DNA of 64,000 nt from Bradyrhizobium murdochi (GTDB lineage Bacteria > Pseudomonadota > Alphaproteobacteria > Rhizobiales > Xanthobacteraceae), in the NCBI RefSeq assembly GCF_000472965.1, contig NZ_AXAU01000014.1, forward strand, positions 130,314-194,313, given 5' to 3'. Positions within the stretch are counted from its first letter, which is position 1. Each line of letters opens with the position of its first letter. The translations under genes and the position numbers were made by a program. A model generated the notes under the pieces. That model made no database searches. It was not told where the DNA came from and saw only the letters and a program-made list of their open reading frames with translations. Below, piece after piece: positions 44,907 to 53,309 of this stretch.

Positions 44907-45863
44907 TCAGCCTGGGCGGACCAGATCGCGCATCTTGGCTGACTCCTTCTGGAGAAAAGCCGCGAAATGCGATGAGTCGAGATAGGCATCGACGCAAGAA
45001 ATTTGGCGCACCCGCTCGCGCACCGTGGAATCAGCCAGCGATGCCTTGATATGTTCCGACACCCGCACGACGATGTCGTTCGGAATACCTGCCGGCCCAA
45101 ACATGCCAAGCCACGCGCTGACCTCGAAGTTTGGCATCACCTGTTCTGCGACCGTTGGAATATCGGGGACTAAATCAACCCGCCGGGCCGACATGATCGC
45201 AAGGGGCACGACCTTTCCTGCCTTGATGTGCGGATGCGCCGAAGTTAGGTCTACCGAACACAGCGGGATTTGGCCGCCGAGGACGTCGGTCATGGCGGGA
45301 GCACTCCCGCGATAAGGCACATGAACAAGGTTTGCCTTGGTTGCCTTCTTGAGAAGCTCGATCGCAAGGTGCTGCGAGGAGTTCACACCCGTCGAGCCGT
45401 AGGAAAACCCGTCCGTCTTTTGTTGGGAGCGATCGATCAGTTCCTTGAGCGACCGGACACCAGCGTCCGGATTGGCAACAAGCACCAGGGGAATATCGAC
45501 GAGCTTTGCGATTGGAGTGAGCTCGCGCAGCGGTTCGAAGTTCGCGTTCGCATCGGCGACATGAGGATTGATAACGAGCGCTCCCGTAGCCCCAATTCCT
45601 ATTGCATGACCGTCGGGACTCGACCGCGCCAAAGCGATTAGTCCGGTGGTTTCCCCTGCTCCAGGCCGATTCTCAACAACAAAGGCCTGCCCCAGAAGTT
45701 GCGCGAGCTTTTCTCCCAGGATGCGTGCCACCCCATCACTGGACGCGCCGGGAGCGAATGGCGTGATGATCGTGACAGGACGCGAGGGAAAATGCTGACC
45801 GTAAGCAATCGTCGGAGCCAGCAAGCCGGTTAGCAAAACCGTCCGACGCGAGATCGCGCTCAT
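44907..45863 (-). CDS. tripartite tricarboxylate transporter binding protein (TctC/Bug family), second
   Basis: A 318-residue Bug-family receptor with a twin-arginine-like signal (SRRTVLLTGLLAPTIAYGQ). The binding domain shows FPSRPVTIITPFAPGASSDGVARILGEKL, VENRPGAGETTGLIAL and VHVPYRGSAPAMTDVLGG. The ATG at 45863 has AGGGAGA upstream. Its promoter region contains the best copy of the shared inverted repeat, and on the other side of it lies the IclR regulator gene. Confidence 0.9.
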   Translation of the reverse strand: MSAISRRTVLLTGLLAPTIAYGQHFPSRPVTIITPFAPGASSDGVARILGEKLAQLLGQAFVVENRPGAGETTGLIALARSSPDGHAIGIGATGALVINPHVADANANFEPLRELTPIAKLVDIPLVLVANPDAGVRSLKELIDRSQQKTDGFSYGSTGVNSSQHLAIELLKKATKANLVHVPYRGSAPAMTDVLGGQIPLCSVDLTSAHPHIKAGKVVPLAIMSARRVDLVPDIPTVAEQVMPNFEVSAWLGMFGPAGIPNDIVVRVSEHIKASLADSTVRERVRQISCVDAYLDSSHFAAFLQKESAKMRDLVRPG

Positions 45864-45904
45864 CCGTTTCTCCCTATCATCTTTTATGCCGGCCTGCGCC
45901 GATG

Positions 45905-45921
45905 TGTCCATTGTATGGACA
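45905..45921. promoter_or_regulatory. IclR-type operator candidate, site B
   Basis: TGTCCA-TTGTA-TGGACA, a perfect 6-bp inverted repeat with a 5-bp spacer, 42 bp upstream of the second TctC gene and in the divergent region with the IclR gene. The sequence TGTTCA follows at four-base distance, as at site C. Confidence 0.65.
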
Positions 45922-46130
45922 TCATGTTCATTCTTAACGCTAGAGGGTCAGTTGCGGAGCGTCAAGATGGTTCGGCTCTGCTGGAAGGAGCCTTTCGAAG
46001 GGCGGCCCCTTCGCAAGTTGGCGTCGCGGCCGAGCATTGATCCCCAGGACACGCCTCTGAAACACATGCGCCGGTTTGACCGGCGCTGGGGCGGCCGGTA
46101 CAAGGAACATTCATCAGTTCGTGATCGTCC

Positions 46131-47024
46131 GTGAAACGTAAGCCCGGAAAAGCCGCCTCATCTTCCGACGCGAACAGCGCAGTTCGTGAACGCCGTCGCG
46201 CGGAGAAAGCGGGCGGCGGCGAATCCCTGTCGACAGTCAGGGCTGTCGATCGAGCCATCGCAGTTTTGCAGTGCTTTACGGCCGAAACGCCCGTGATGAG
46301 CGTCCTCGAGATCCAGCGTCTGGTGGGACTGAGCCGGCCAACCCTCTACCGGCTGCTGCAGACCCTCGCGGGCACTGGGCTGATCACTGCCGAAGGTGAT
46401 CCTCAACGCTTCAGGCTCGGCCATGGCGTGATGCACCTCGCCCATGCGTGGCTGTCTGGAATCAAGCTCATCGACGTGGCCAGGCCGATCGTCGCGAGCC
46501 TTCGCGAAAAAACCGGCGAAACCGCCGCACTGTTTGTTCTGCAAGACGACCATCGGATCTGCGTTCTCGAACTGGAGAGCCATCATGTCTTGCACATTGC
46601 GCGCGGCATCGGAGATAGAGGCGGCCTGGTTGTCGGAGCAACCGGCAAGGCGATCCTTGCCTTTCTTGATGAAGACAGGCAGGCGACCACGATCAGTAAG
46701 GCCCTCAGCAAGGCACGGCAAAGTGAGTTCGTCAGCGCGCTGAAGGCCATTCGCGCGCAAGGGTATGCAACGAGCCGAAGCGAAGTCATTCTTGGCGCGG
46801 TCGCGGTCGCGGCTCCCTTTTTCAATCACAACGGCGAGGTCACCGGATCGATTGGCGTTTTCGGGCCGACCGCACGCGTGAGCGACACTGACGTTCCGAA
46901 GATTGCCAGGTTAGTTGTAGATGCGGCCAACACGCTTTCAACTCAGCTTGGATACAGACCAAGACGTCCTGGGGTCGCGGCGCCTGAGGTTGAAAGCCCC
47001 GGCAAGGTTCGACGACAGCCCTAG
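46131..47024 (+). CDS. IclR-family transcriptional regulator
   Basis: A 297-residue regulator. A basic, probably disordered N-terminus (residues 1-33) precedes the winged helix (SVLEIQRLVGLSRPTLYRLLQTLAGTGLI, about 56-84) and the IclR effector domain (ETAALFVLQDDHRICVLELES; GLVVGATGKAILAFL; GYATSRSEVILGAVAVAAPFFN). A GTG at 46131 is the first usable start after an in-frame stop; no good ribosome-binding site is visible. It lies centrally in the catabolic island, and the shared inverted repeats at the promoters are its likely binding sites. Confidence 0.9.
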   Translation: MKRKPGKAASSSDANSAVRERRRAEKAGGGESLSTVRAVDRAIAVLQCFTAETPVMSVLEIQRLVGLSRPTLYRLLQTLAGTGLITAEGDPQRFRLGHGVMHLAHAWLSGIKLIDVARPIVASLREKTGETAALFVLQDDHRICVLELESHHVLHIARGIGDRGGLVVGATGKAILAFLDEDRQATTISKALSKARQSEFVSALKAIRAQGYATSRSEVILGAVAVAAPFFNHNGEVTGSIGVFGPTARVSDTDVPKIARLVVDAANTLSTQLGYRPRRPGVAAPEVESPGKVRRQP

Positions 47025-47054
47025 ATACCTCTTCGCTATCCTCGAATTGCCGCG

Positions 47055-47160
47055 TTAGAGCGTTTTCCAGCGAAGTGGACACCGGTTCGCGTCAAGAAAA
47101 CGCGTCAAAACAAAAACCTAGAGCCCGGTTCTGATTCAATCAGAACCGAAATGGCTCTAG
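47055..47160. repeat. Rhizobiales-type intergenic palindromic element, terminator-like
   Basis: A composite element between the convergent IclR gene and the hypothetical gene at 47157. The first part contains GTTTTCCAGCGAAGTGGA and an AAAACGCGTCAAAAC block. The second part (47119-47160) is a long hairpin, CTAGAGC-CCGGTTCTGATT then AATCAGAACCG-AAAT-GGCTCTAG. Such elements are widespread between genes in Bradyrhizobium and relatives and probably act as bidirectional terminators. Confidence 0.7.
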
Positions 47161-47588
47161 AAGCGTCGGACGAGAAAGTCGTCCGTGAACTCTCCAAGGG
47201 AAATCTTGACGGGAATCTCGTCTTCCGCACCCAATTCGATGATCTCGGACCCCGATTTGTTATTGGCGGCGGCGAGAAGCTCAATACGTCTCGCAATCTC
47301 TTCAGCCTGCCAGGCATTGAGGCCCCACCGGAAACTGCCCGGCCCATCAGGCTTTAATCCATAGTTGCCCGTGCTTCCTTCTTCCGGAACAATAGTCAGT
47401 TTCGCTTTCGAACGGGCAGCCGGCAGTTGCTCGCCGACGCTGAGCGGCCCCTGTCCCTTTGCAAATGTACGAAGCAGCCCAGCCAACGCAGTCAGGTCTT
47501 CGCTCTCACCCAAAAACAGGAACAGCGGATGGAAGTCGCTTGGCAGGTAATCGAAACGCAGCATAGGTCGATCCCACGTCCCAGACAT
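47157..47588 (-). CDS. hypothetical protein of the dioxygenase operon
   Basis: A 143-residue protein (MSGTWDRPMLRFDYLPSDFH; FLFLGESEDLTALAGLLRTFA; LNAWQAEEIARRIELLAA; EIPVKISLGEFTDDFLVRRF). It is 1 nt from the preceding small gene and overlaps the hairpin of the intergenic element by 4 nt at its stop. Conserved layout in the operon argues for a real gene tied to the dioxygenase. No family is recognised; the fold may be small alpha/beta. Confidence 0.65.
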   Translation of the reverse strand: MSGTWDRPMLRFDYLPSDFHPLFLFLGESEDLTALAGLLRTFAKGQGPLSVGEQLPAARSKAKLTIVPEEGSTGNYGLKPDGPGSFRWGLNAWQAEEIARRIELLAAANNKSGSEIIELGAEDEIPVKISLGEFTDDFLVRRF

Positions 47589-47589
47589 T

Positions 47590-47787
47590 TCAGGTCACGT
47601 CCAAAAGCTTTGCAATATCCTGCGCGTGGCATAGTTCAATGGCGCCCTCCTCTGCAGGATTCCGCGGGACCTGGAGGTAGCGGACCTGAACCCACATGCC
47701 GTCCTCCATGTTCTCGAGAACCTCGGCGATCGTCCCATCTTCAAGCTCAAGGCGGTCGCCAGATCTGAGGGTCAGCACATTGATCAT
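47590..47787 (-). CDS. small hypothetical protein of the dioxygenase operon
   Basis: A 65-residue protein with a beta-rich pattern (MINVLTLRSGDRLELEDGTI; AEVLENMEDGMWVQVRYLQV). It sits 9 nt after the dioxygenase beta gene and 1 nt before the next hypothetical, so it is part of the operon. It may be an SH3-like barrel by pattern. No function can be stated. Confidence 0.6.
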   Translation of the reverse strand: MINVLTLRSGDRLELEDGTIAEVLENMEDGMWVQVRYLQVPRNPAEEGAIELCHAQDIAKLLDVT

Positions 47788-47796
47788 TGCCGCCCC

Positions 47797-48387
47797 TTAA
47801 AAAAACACCGACAGGTTCTTTGCAAGCAGGACATTCTGGTCAAGGATGATCTCGCGCCGCGCAATCTTCCAGCCGTCATCCGTCATGCGAAGCACATCTG
47901 TGCGCTTCCCGACGAACGTGTATGTCTCGTACTCGACCCGGTTCTGGTAAATCAGGAAGCGGCATCGCGCTTCGACCTCGCGCGGATCATCGAGGGATGG
48001 CAAGACCTTCTTGATCTGGACGTTACTTACCATATGGCAGACGCGCGACAGCGGCTCCTCGGCGAAATGAACGCCGGTCAGGATCTGGTCGACTCGTTTC
48101 GTCAGCGTCCACTTGTCCTCATCAAACCAGCTAATTCCGATTCCTGTGCGGGTGTTCTCTCGCTCGCCATGCTGCCCGAATTTGACGTTGCGGCGGATCG
48201 GCATGAAATAGGAAATGTCATCCGTAAGGAGAGTAAGCCAATCGCGAAACCGGCGCTCATCGAGCAGTTCAGCTTCCGAATAGAGGAATTCTTCGATATC
48301 CGCCCTGAGCCGATAGTAAGCATCGGTACGATGAAGTCCGGCTGATCCAGTCGGCGACGGGGCGTTGGTTTCAAGCACGGCGGCCAT
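47797..48387 (-). CDS. aromatic-ring-hydroxylating dioxygenase, beta subunit
   Basis: A 196-residue protein of the ring-hydroxylating dioxygenase beta family (NTF2-like fold). It has YYRLRADIEEFLYSEAELLDERRFRDWLTLLTDDISYFMPIRR, CHMVSNVQIKKV, and the C-terminal DDGWKIARREIILDQNVL. The beta subunit stabilises the alpha3beta3 oxygenase. It lies 18 nt after the SDR gene, which itself follows the alpha subunit. No dedicated ferredoxin or reductase gene is in the operon, so electrons must come from proteins encoded elsewhere. Confidence 0.92.
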   Translation of the reverse strand: MAAVLETNAPSPTGSAGLHRTDAYYRLRADIEEFLYSEAELLDERRFRDWLTLLTDDISYFMPIRRNVKFGQHGERENTRTGIGISWFDEDKWTLTKRVDQILTGVHFAEEPLSRVCHMVSNVQIKKVLPSLDDPREVEARCRFLIYQNRVEYETYTFVGKRTDVLRMTDDGWKIARREIILDQNVLLAKNLSVFF

Positions 48388-48405
48388 GCTGTTCTCCTTG
48401 AGAGT

Positions 48406-49218
48406 CTAGATAGTCTGCGTCGCGGACTTCGCGGGTACGGGGCCGCCCTGATGGGCAAAGCAACCCACGTCGATGATTGTTCCGGAGACCGTCTCTGCCT
48501 CGGGCGATATCAGGAAGGCAACAACGTTGGCGATGTCTTCCCCATTCACGGAACGGCCGGCTGCGGTCCCGGGCGCACCCTGACCGAACCGCGACGGATC
48601 GCCGCCGACCCGACCGAGACTCATCCCTGTTACAATGCCGCCGCCGCCGGGCACTACCGTGTTGACGCGAACACGATGGTGCAAAAAATCGTAGGCGGTC
48701 GCTGCCCCGAGCGCCACGAGACCCCCCTTGCTCGCGCTGTAAACTGCCATGTTTGGCTTTCCCCAACCGGCGCCGGAACCTACGTTGATAATTGCGCCAC
48801 CGCCGGCCTTGATCATGTGCGGAAGCACCGCGCGGCTGCATAGATACGGCCCCTTCAAGTTCACGGCCATGATGCGATCGAACAAAGCCTCATCCGTGTC
48901 GAGCACGGTACCGAGTGGACCAATTGCGGCATTGTTCACGAGCGCGTCGATTCGTCCGTACTTCTCCAGGGCTTCATCGACGACCCGAGCGACATCCTCA
49001 GCCTTGGAAACGTCTGCCTCCATCAGGACGGCCTGAAGACCGCGCTGTTCGAGTTCAGCCTTTAAGCTCGGAATAGCATTGGCTGCGGTACTCGAAACCT
49101 GCGCTGTCTCAAGACCGAATGCGACCACCGAATGTCCTCGTGCGGCAAGACTGAGAGTGATGGCGCGACCAATCCCGAAGGTCCCGCCCGTCACGATGAC
49201 TACGCGCGCTGGATTCAC
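48406..49218 (-). CDS. short-chain dehydrogenase/reductase (probable cis-dihydrodiol dehydrogenase)
   Basis: A 270-residue SDR enzyme: TGGTFGIGRAI (cofactor motif, residues 10-20), NNAAIG near 95, active-site serine in NVGSGAGWG, YSASKGG (Tyr/Lys) near 158. Placed between the alpha and beta subunits of a Rieske dioxygenase, it probably oxidises the cis-dihydrodiol product to the catechol with NAD. Its start overlaps the alpha-subunit stop by 4 nt. Other SDR activities cannot be ruled out by sequence. Confidence 0.85.
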   Translation of the reverse strand: MNPARVVIVTGGTFGIGRAITLSLAARGHSVVAFGLETAQVSSTAANAIPSLKAELEQRGLQAVLMEADVSKAEDVARVVDEALEKYGRIDALVNNAAIGPLGTVLDTDEALFDRIMAVNLKGPYLCSRAVLPHMIKAGGGAIINVGSGAGWGKPNMAVYSASKGGLVALGAATAYDFLHHRVRVNTVVPGGGGIVTGMSLGRVGGDPSRFGQGAPGTAAGRSVNGEDIANVVAFLISPEAETVSGTIIDVGCFAHQGGPVPAKSATQTI

Positions 49219-50570
49219 TCTGCGGCCCTCTGAGGTAAATTTCCACCAACGCCAAGGAGTTCATCCCAAGCGGCGCCTCTCAAGTACGACTTCCAGCGCG
49301 CGTAGTAGCCGCGCGCAATCTCCTCGGTAATTTGGAGGCTGACAGTGCCACCGAGATGGTGATCTTTCGTCCAGGCACCAAGTGACTGCTGATAGTTGAA
49401 TGGATAGCGACGAGCGACCGTCCCCATACTGGCAGCGGTAGCATAGAGCCAGTTCTCCATGTCGTCCTGCTCGGTCATCCCGGCCGGACCCGAATAGCGC
49501 ATGTAGTAGCGACGTAGATAGTCTTTGGCTTCCTGTGGCGCATCAGCGTCGACCAGGAAGAACCGCCACCCTTCGGTGGAGGTCGGGCTATGTGGGTGCC
49601 AGGCGCAGAGCCCGCGAGGCTGACGCCCGTGATAGGACGTATTCGGGAAAATCGTGCCGACGAACGGCAACAGCCTCGCCTGCTCTCCGAGTCGCCGTTT
49701 GCGCTCCTCGAAGCAGTGACGGAAATATTGCTCCAGCACGGGGTTATCCAGAAACGATTCGATATACTCGTTCTCTTCGGGTTGGATCGCGCTATGAACG
49801 CCATGTCCTTCCGGAAAACTGATCCAAACGTGCTGTGCCTTTTCCAGCTCGTCGTCACGGCGCCCCTTCTTTCCTGCCGCGGCACTCGGCCCAATGCCGA
49901 TAAGATCGACTGAGCGGTGACTCGGATTGTGGTAGGTGTCGCCGAGAAAGTTTTCCGCGGCGAACTTCCAGTTCGCAGGGAAAATCCACTTGTGCACGCC
50001 GATCACCTCTGAACCGCCGCTCCGGCCGTCACGGCAATCGAGCGCCTGGTCGAGATGAATCTTCGCGTCACCGAGATAGGTGATGAAATCGGGAGCATCT
50101 TTGTCCCAGGTGGCCCAGATCGTTCCCTTGTAGATCGCGAGCTTGGCAACCGAGACGAGCGAATTTGCTTCTCGATCAAGCCCCTCGTATAGGGTTCTAA
50201 AATGAGGCACGCCCTGGAGCTTGCCATCCGTCGTGTACGTCCAACTATGGTATGGGCACGTAAAGAGCGAAGTGTTCCCGGACTCGTAGCGGCACACTTT
50301 CATGCCGCGATGACGGCACGAATTGAGAAACGCGTGCACGATGCCCTGCTTGTCCCGGCACAGAATGACGGATTCCTCGCCCATCCGGGTGGTGTAGAAA
50401 TCGCCGGGCTTGGGAATGAGGCTCTCATGCCCGATGAACAGCCAGGCGCGCGTGAAAACCTTCTCCAATTCCTCCTTGTAGAGATCGGGATCAACAAAGA
50501 TTTCGCGGCTGACGAAGCCCCTATCCGTATCAACGAGCTTATCAGGATCATCAAAACGGCTATGGGACAT
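49215..50570 (-). CDS. aromatic-ring-hydroxylating dioxygenase, alpha subunit (Rieske)
   Basis: A 451-residue oxygenase alpha subunit. The Rieske [2Fe-2S] ligands are C85-R-H87 and C105-PY-H108 (CRHRG; CPYHSW). The mononuclear iron site is in ENFLGDTYHNPSHRSVD; here the two histidines are three residues apart instead of the usual four. This subgroup (YHN-x-SHRSVD followed by GIGPS) occurs in other alphaproteobacterial oxygenases as far as I recall. The start at 50570 has GGAGAA upstream; a longer frame adds an unrelated leader. The aromatic substrate is unknown. Confidence 0.92.
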   Translation of the reverse strand: MSHSRFDDPDKLVDTDRGFVSREIFVDPDLYKEELEKVFTRAWLFIGHESLIPKPGDFYTTRMGEESVILCRDKQGIVHAFLNSCRHRGMKVCRYESGNTSLFTCPYHSWTYTTDGKLQGVPHFRTLYEGLDREANSLVSVAKLAIYKGTIWATWDKDAPDFITYLGDAKIHLDQALDCRDGRSGGSEVIGVHKWIFPANWKFAAENFLGDTYHNPSHRSVDLIGIGPSAAAGKKGRRDDELEKAQHVWISFPEGHGVHSAIQPEENEYIESFLDNPVLEQYFRHCFEERKRRLGEQARLLPFVGTIFPNTSYHGRQPRGLCAWHPHSPTSTEGWRFFLVDADAPQEAKDYLRRYYMRYSGPAGMTEQDDMENWLYATAASMGTVARRYPFNYQQSLGAWTKDHHLGGTVSLQITEEIARGYYARWKSYLRGAAWDELLGVGGNLPQRAAE

Positions 50571-50635
50571 ATCGTGTTCTCCACGTAGTTGGTCGAATGG
50601 GATCGGCTGCTTAGGCTTTGGCCGGCAAAATGCGC

Positions 50636-51676
50636 CTAGTCCGTTGAGAGCTTGGCGTCGGCAACGACGTTGCTCCACTTCGTGAGGTCCTGAACAATGT
50701 TGCCCGCATACTTCTCCGGCGTCTCAGCAACGGACCTCAATCCTTGTTTTGCCAATCTCTCCGTCACATCGGGGGAGCGAAGAATTTCGCCGATCTCCGA
50801 ATTGTAGCGGGCGACGATGGCAGGCGGCATGCCGGGAGGCCCAAGGACTCCGTAGCGGATATCCGCATCAAAGCCGGAGAATCCAAGTTCGTCCAACGTC
50901 GGCTGATCCGGAAGCTGGGGTGCGCGCGCTTTCGTCGCTACGGCGAGAATCCTGATCTTGTCCGGCGCTAGGGGAAGCGCCACGTGAACCGGCAGGAACA
51001 TCGCACTGACATGGCCGCCAACGAGATTGGAGATTGCTCCAGCCGAGTCTCGAAACGGCACGTGCATCAAATCTATCTTTGCCGTGAGCTTGAAGAATTC
51101 CATCGCGAGATGGTGCGGCGTGCCGACTCCAGGCGAAGCATAGTTGATCTCTCCGGGACGGCTCTTCGCGTGCGCGATCAGCTCCTTGATCGAATTCGCC
51201 GGCAAGGACGGATGAACGACAAGAGCAAGTGTCCCGACTGCAGCTTCAATGATGGGCGTGAAACCCTTGATGGGGTCGTAGATGACCGGCTTTGTCAGGC
51301 TGACATTGGCCGTGAACGGAGGGTCAGCAGTTACGACCAGCGTATGGCCGTCCGGCGCGGCACGCGTGACCGTTTGCGATCCAATCCCGCCGCTAGCACC
51401 CGTCTTGTTGTCGACGATAACAGGCTGACCGAGCTTCGGCTGCAGTTTTTCAGCAATCATTCGCGCGATGATGTCGGGGCCAGTTCCGGGCGAAAACGGC
51501 ACAACGATGGTGACGGGTCGCCGCGGCTCCTGCGCTATCCCCTGTGAGCTGGCCAGAAAAGTGAACAGCGTGGCCAGGAGACCCACGAGGGTTCGCCGCA
51601 ACGACGACCGCCATGGCAAGCTAAATCGCGCTCGAACGTCATCACGACGAGATTCCAATGGACCCGGCGCCATCAT
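50636..51676 (-). CDS. tripartite tricarboxylate transporter binding protein (TctC/Bug family), third
   Basis: A 346-residue Bug receptor with a long N-terminal region before its hydrophobic signal (LRRTLVGLLATLFTFLASSQGIAQ). The binding domain has RRPVTIVVPFSPGTGPDIIARMIAEKL, VDNKTGASGGIGSQTV and HVPFRDSAGAISNLVGG. The ATG at 51676 (or 51673) has GAGGGA upstream. It is the first gene of the dioxygenase operon, 65 nt before the alpha subunit, and probably captures the aromatic acid oxidised by the enzyme. Confidence 0.88.
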   Translation of the reverse strand: MMAPGPLESRRDDVRARFSLPWRSSLRRTLVGLLATLFTFLASSQGIAQEPRRPVTIVVPFSPGTGPDIIARMIAEKLQPKLGQPVIVDNKTGASGGIGSQTVTRAAPDGHTLVVTADPPFTANVSLTKPVIYDPIKGFTPIIEAAVGTLALVVHPSLPANSIKELIAHAKSRPGEINYASPGVGTPHHLAMEFFKLTAKIDLMHVPFRDSAGAISNLVGGHVSAMFLPVHVALPLAPDKIRILAVATKARAPQLPDQPTLDELGFSGFDADIRYGVLGPPGMPPAIVARYNSEIGEILRSPDVTERLAKQGLRSVAETPEKYAGNIVQDLTKWSNVVADAKLSTD

Positions 51677-51702
51677 CCCACGTCCCTCGCGTTCTCTTAG
51701 GT

Positions 51703-51719
51703 TGTCCATCTGGTGGACG
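51703..51719. promoter_or_regulatory. IclR-type operator candidate, site C
   Basis: TGTCCA-TCTGG-TGGACG, an inverted repeat with one mismatch, 27 bp upstream of the third TctC gene at the head of the dioxygenase operon. Like site B, it is followed after four bases by TGTTCA. Confidence 0.6.
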
Positions 51720-51786
51720 TTGTGTTCAATTCTAGTGGTGCCGGAGAAATGGGTCAAGTAGCCCGGCAACGTTCGAAGGAACGGGC

Positions 51787-53193
51787 TCAAGCTGGAAGCG
51801 TCTTATGTGGATTGAACAGAGAGCTCGGATCCAGTGCGTCCTTGATCTTGCGGAGTACGTTGATCTCTACAGCTCCCTTCTGATGTACGAGTTCGCCTCG
51901 ATGAAGCTGCCCGATGCCATGCTCCGCGCTAACGCTTCCGTCCAAGTTCCAAACGACTCTATTGACCTCGTTCTCAATTTGTCGCCGCTTCGCTTCGAAT
52001 GCGGCGCCATCCTGCGCGCCGGGCTGGCAGGCGCTGAAATGCAGGTTCCCGTCGCCCAGATGGCCGAACGCAAACGGCTGAAAGTGCGGTTCAATTTTCC
52101 GGATGGCTTCGCAGAGCTCCGGATAAAGCTTTGGAATCCTCCCGAGTGGCACCGAGTAGTCGAAGCGAAATGAAACGCCGAGATAACGGTGCAACTCGGA
52201 AAAGGAGTCGCGAATGAGCCAAAGCTTTGCCTCCTGCGAAGACGACTGAGCTACGATCGCGTCGCTGACCCAATCTCGTTCCAGCGCGCGAGAAATGATA
52301 GCTTCCAGCTTTTCGGACGGATCGTCGTGGCCGGCCAGGCGCACGAGCACATACCACTCGCGATCGAGCCTGATTGGGGGCACTGAGCCGAGAATCTGCC
52401 GACAGACCCGATCAATCCCCACTCGGGGAAGCAACTCAATCGCCGATAAGCGACCGTCCGCATGCTCCATCGCGAGGTCTGCGAGATCACTGGCAGACTG
52501 CAAGGACTTGACCGCAAGGAGCGCGGAACGGCTCTCGGTCTCTGCCGGGTGAAGCTTCAGTGAGGCCGCCGTTATGATGCCGAGAGTCCCTTCCCCGCCA
52601 ATGAAGAGCTGCTTGATATCAAAGCCTGAGTTGTCTTTGCGCAGCGACCGCAATCCATTCCAGAGCGTTCCGTCGGCAAGCACCACTTCCAGCCCAAGGA
52701 CTTGGTCGCGACAATTGCCATATCGCACGACATTCATGCCGCCGGCATTCGTTGAAATGGCTCCTCCGATGGTTGCGCTATCCCTCGCGCCAAAATCCAG
52801 ACCGAAGTGCCGTCCCACGGACCGTGCCGCGTCTTGCACGCTTTTGATCGAGCATCCGGCTTCTGCCACCAGCGACCAAGAGGAGGCAGAAACACTCCTG
52901 ATTTGATCAAGCGCCGACGTGCTCACAATCAACGATGGTCCGCCCGCCTCCGCCGGCACCGCGCCACCGCACATGCTGGTATTTCCGCCCTGCGCAACGA
53001 TGGCGCAACCGGCGTTGCGGCAGGCCCGGACGACATCCTGAACCTCGCTCACCGACCGGGGTCGCGCCAGACCAACAGCGTTTCCTCTGTACCACCCCCT
53101 GAAATCGGTGGTGGCCATATCCACGATTTGGCGATCGGAGATGAGGAGGCCGGGCCGGGTCAGGCCTGCCTTCAGTGTGTTCAACGCGTCCAT
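51787..53193 (-). CDS. FAD-linked 2-hydroxyacid oxidase/dehydrogenase (GlcD/VAO family)
   Basis: A 468-residue flavoprotein of the VAO/PCMH family. The FAD-binding N-terminal half has GLARPRSVSEVQDVVRAC, VAQGGNTSMCGGAVP, FGARDSATIGGAISTNAGG and the C-terminal domain has GHLGDGNLHFSA and the end motif SAEHGIGQLHRGEL. It oxidises D-2-hydroxyacids (lactate, glycolate, 2-hydroxyglutarate or mandelate type) to 2-oxo acids. It is divergent from a benzoylformate-decarboxylase-like gene with shared operator site D, suggesting that the two act in sequence. Confidence 0.9.
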   Translation of the reverse strand: MDALNTLKAGLTRPGLLISDRQIVDMATTDFRGWYRGNAVGLARPRSVSEVQDVVRACRNAGCAIVAQGGNTSMCGGAVPAEAGGPSLIVSTSALDQIRSVSASSWSLVAEAGCSIKSVQDAARSVGRHFGLDFGARDSATIGGAISTNAGGMNVVRYGNCRDQVLGLEVVLADGTLWNGLRSLRKDNSGFDIKQLFIGGEGTLGIITAASLKLHPAETESRSALLAVKSLQSASDLADLAMEHADGRLSAIELLPRVGIDRVCRQILGSVPPIRLDREWYVLVRLAGHDDPSEKLEAIISRALERDWVSDAIVAQSSSQEAKLWLIRDSFSELHRYLGVSFRFDYSVPLGRIPKLYPELCEAIRKIEPHFQPFAFGHLGDGNLHFSACQPGAQDGAAFEAKRRQIENEVNRVVWNLDGSVSAEHGIGQLHRGELVHQKGAVEINVLRKIKDALDPSSLFNPHKTLPA

Positions 53194-53232
53194 GCAATTT
53201 CCTTCGAGGGCTTTTCCGCTACGTCAGCTTGA

Positions 53233-53249
53233 TGTTCGGATAGTGGACA
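53233..53249. promoter_or_regulatory. IclR-type operator candidate, site D
   Basis: TGTTCG-GATAG-TGGACA, with outer bases extending it to GATGT...ACATC. Two inner positions are mismatched; the right half TGGACATC is identical to that of site B. It is 40 bp upstream of the GlcD-like gene and 61 bp upstream of the divergent ThDP gene. Confidence 0.55.
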
Positions 53250-53309
53250 TCTGTCTCAAGTCAACATAACGTCCCCGACGTTTGTCGTGAAGGCACCGGA
53301 GGCGATCGA

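Noticed and set aside
43817..51676. A complete tripartite tricarboxylate transporter
   Set aside because: Only the TctC-type receptors are present; no TctA or TctB membrane genes lie in the window.
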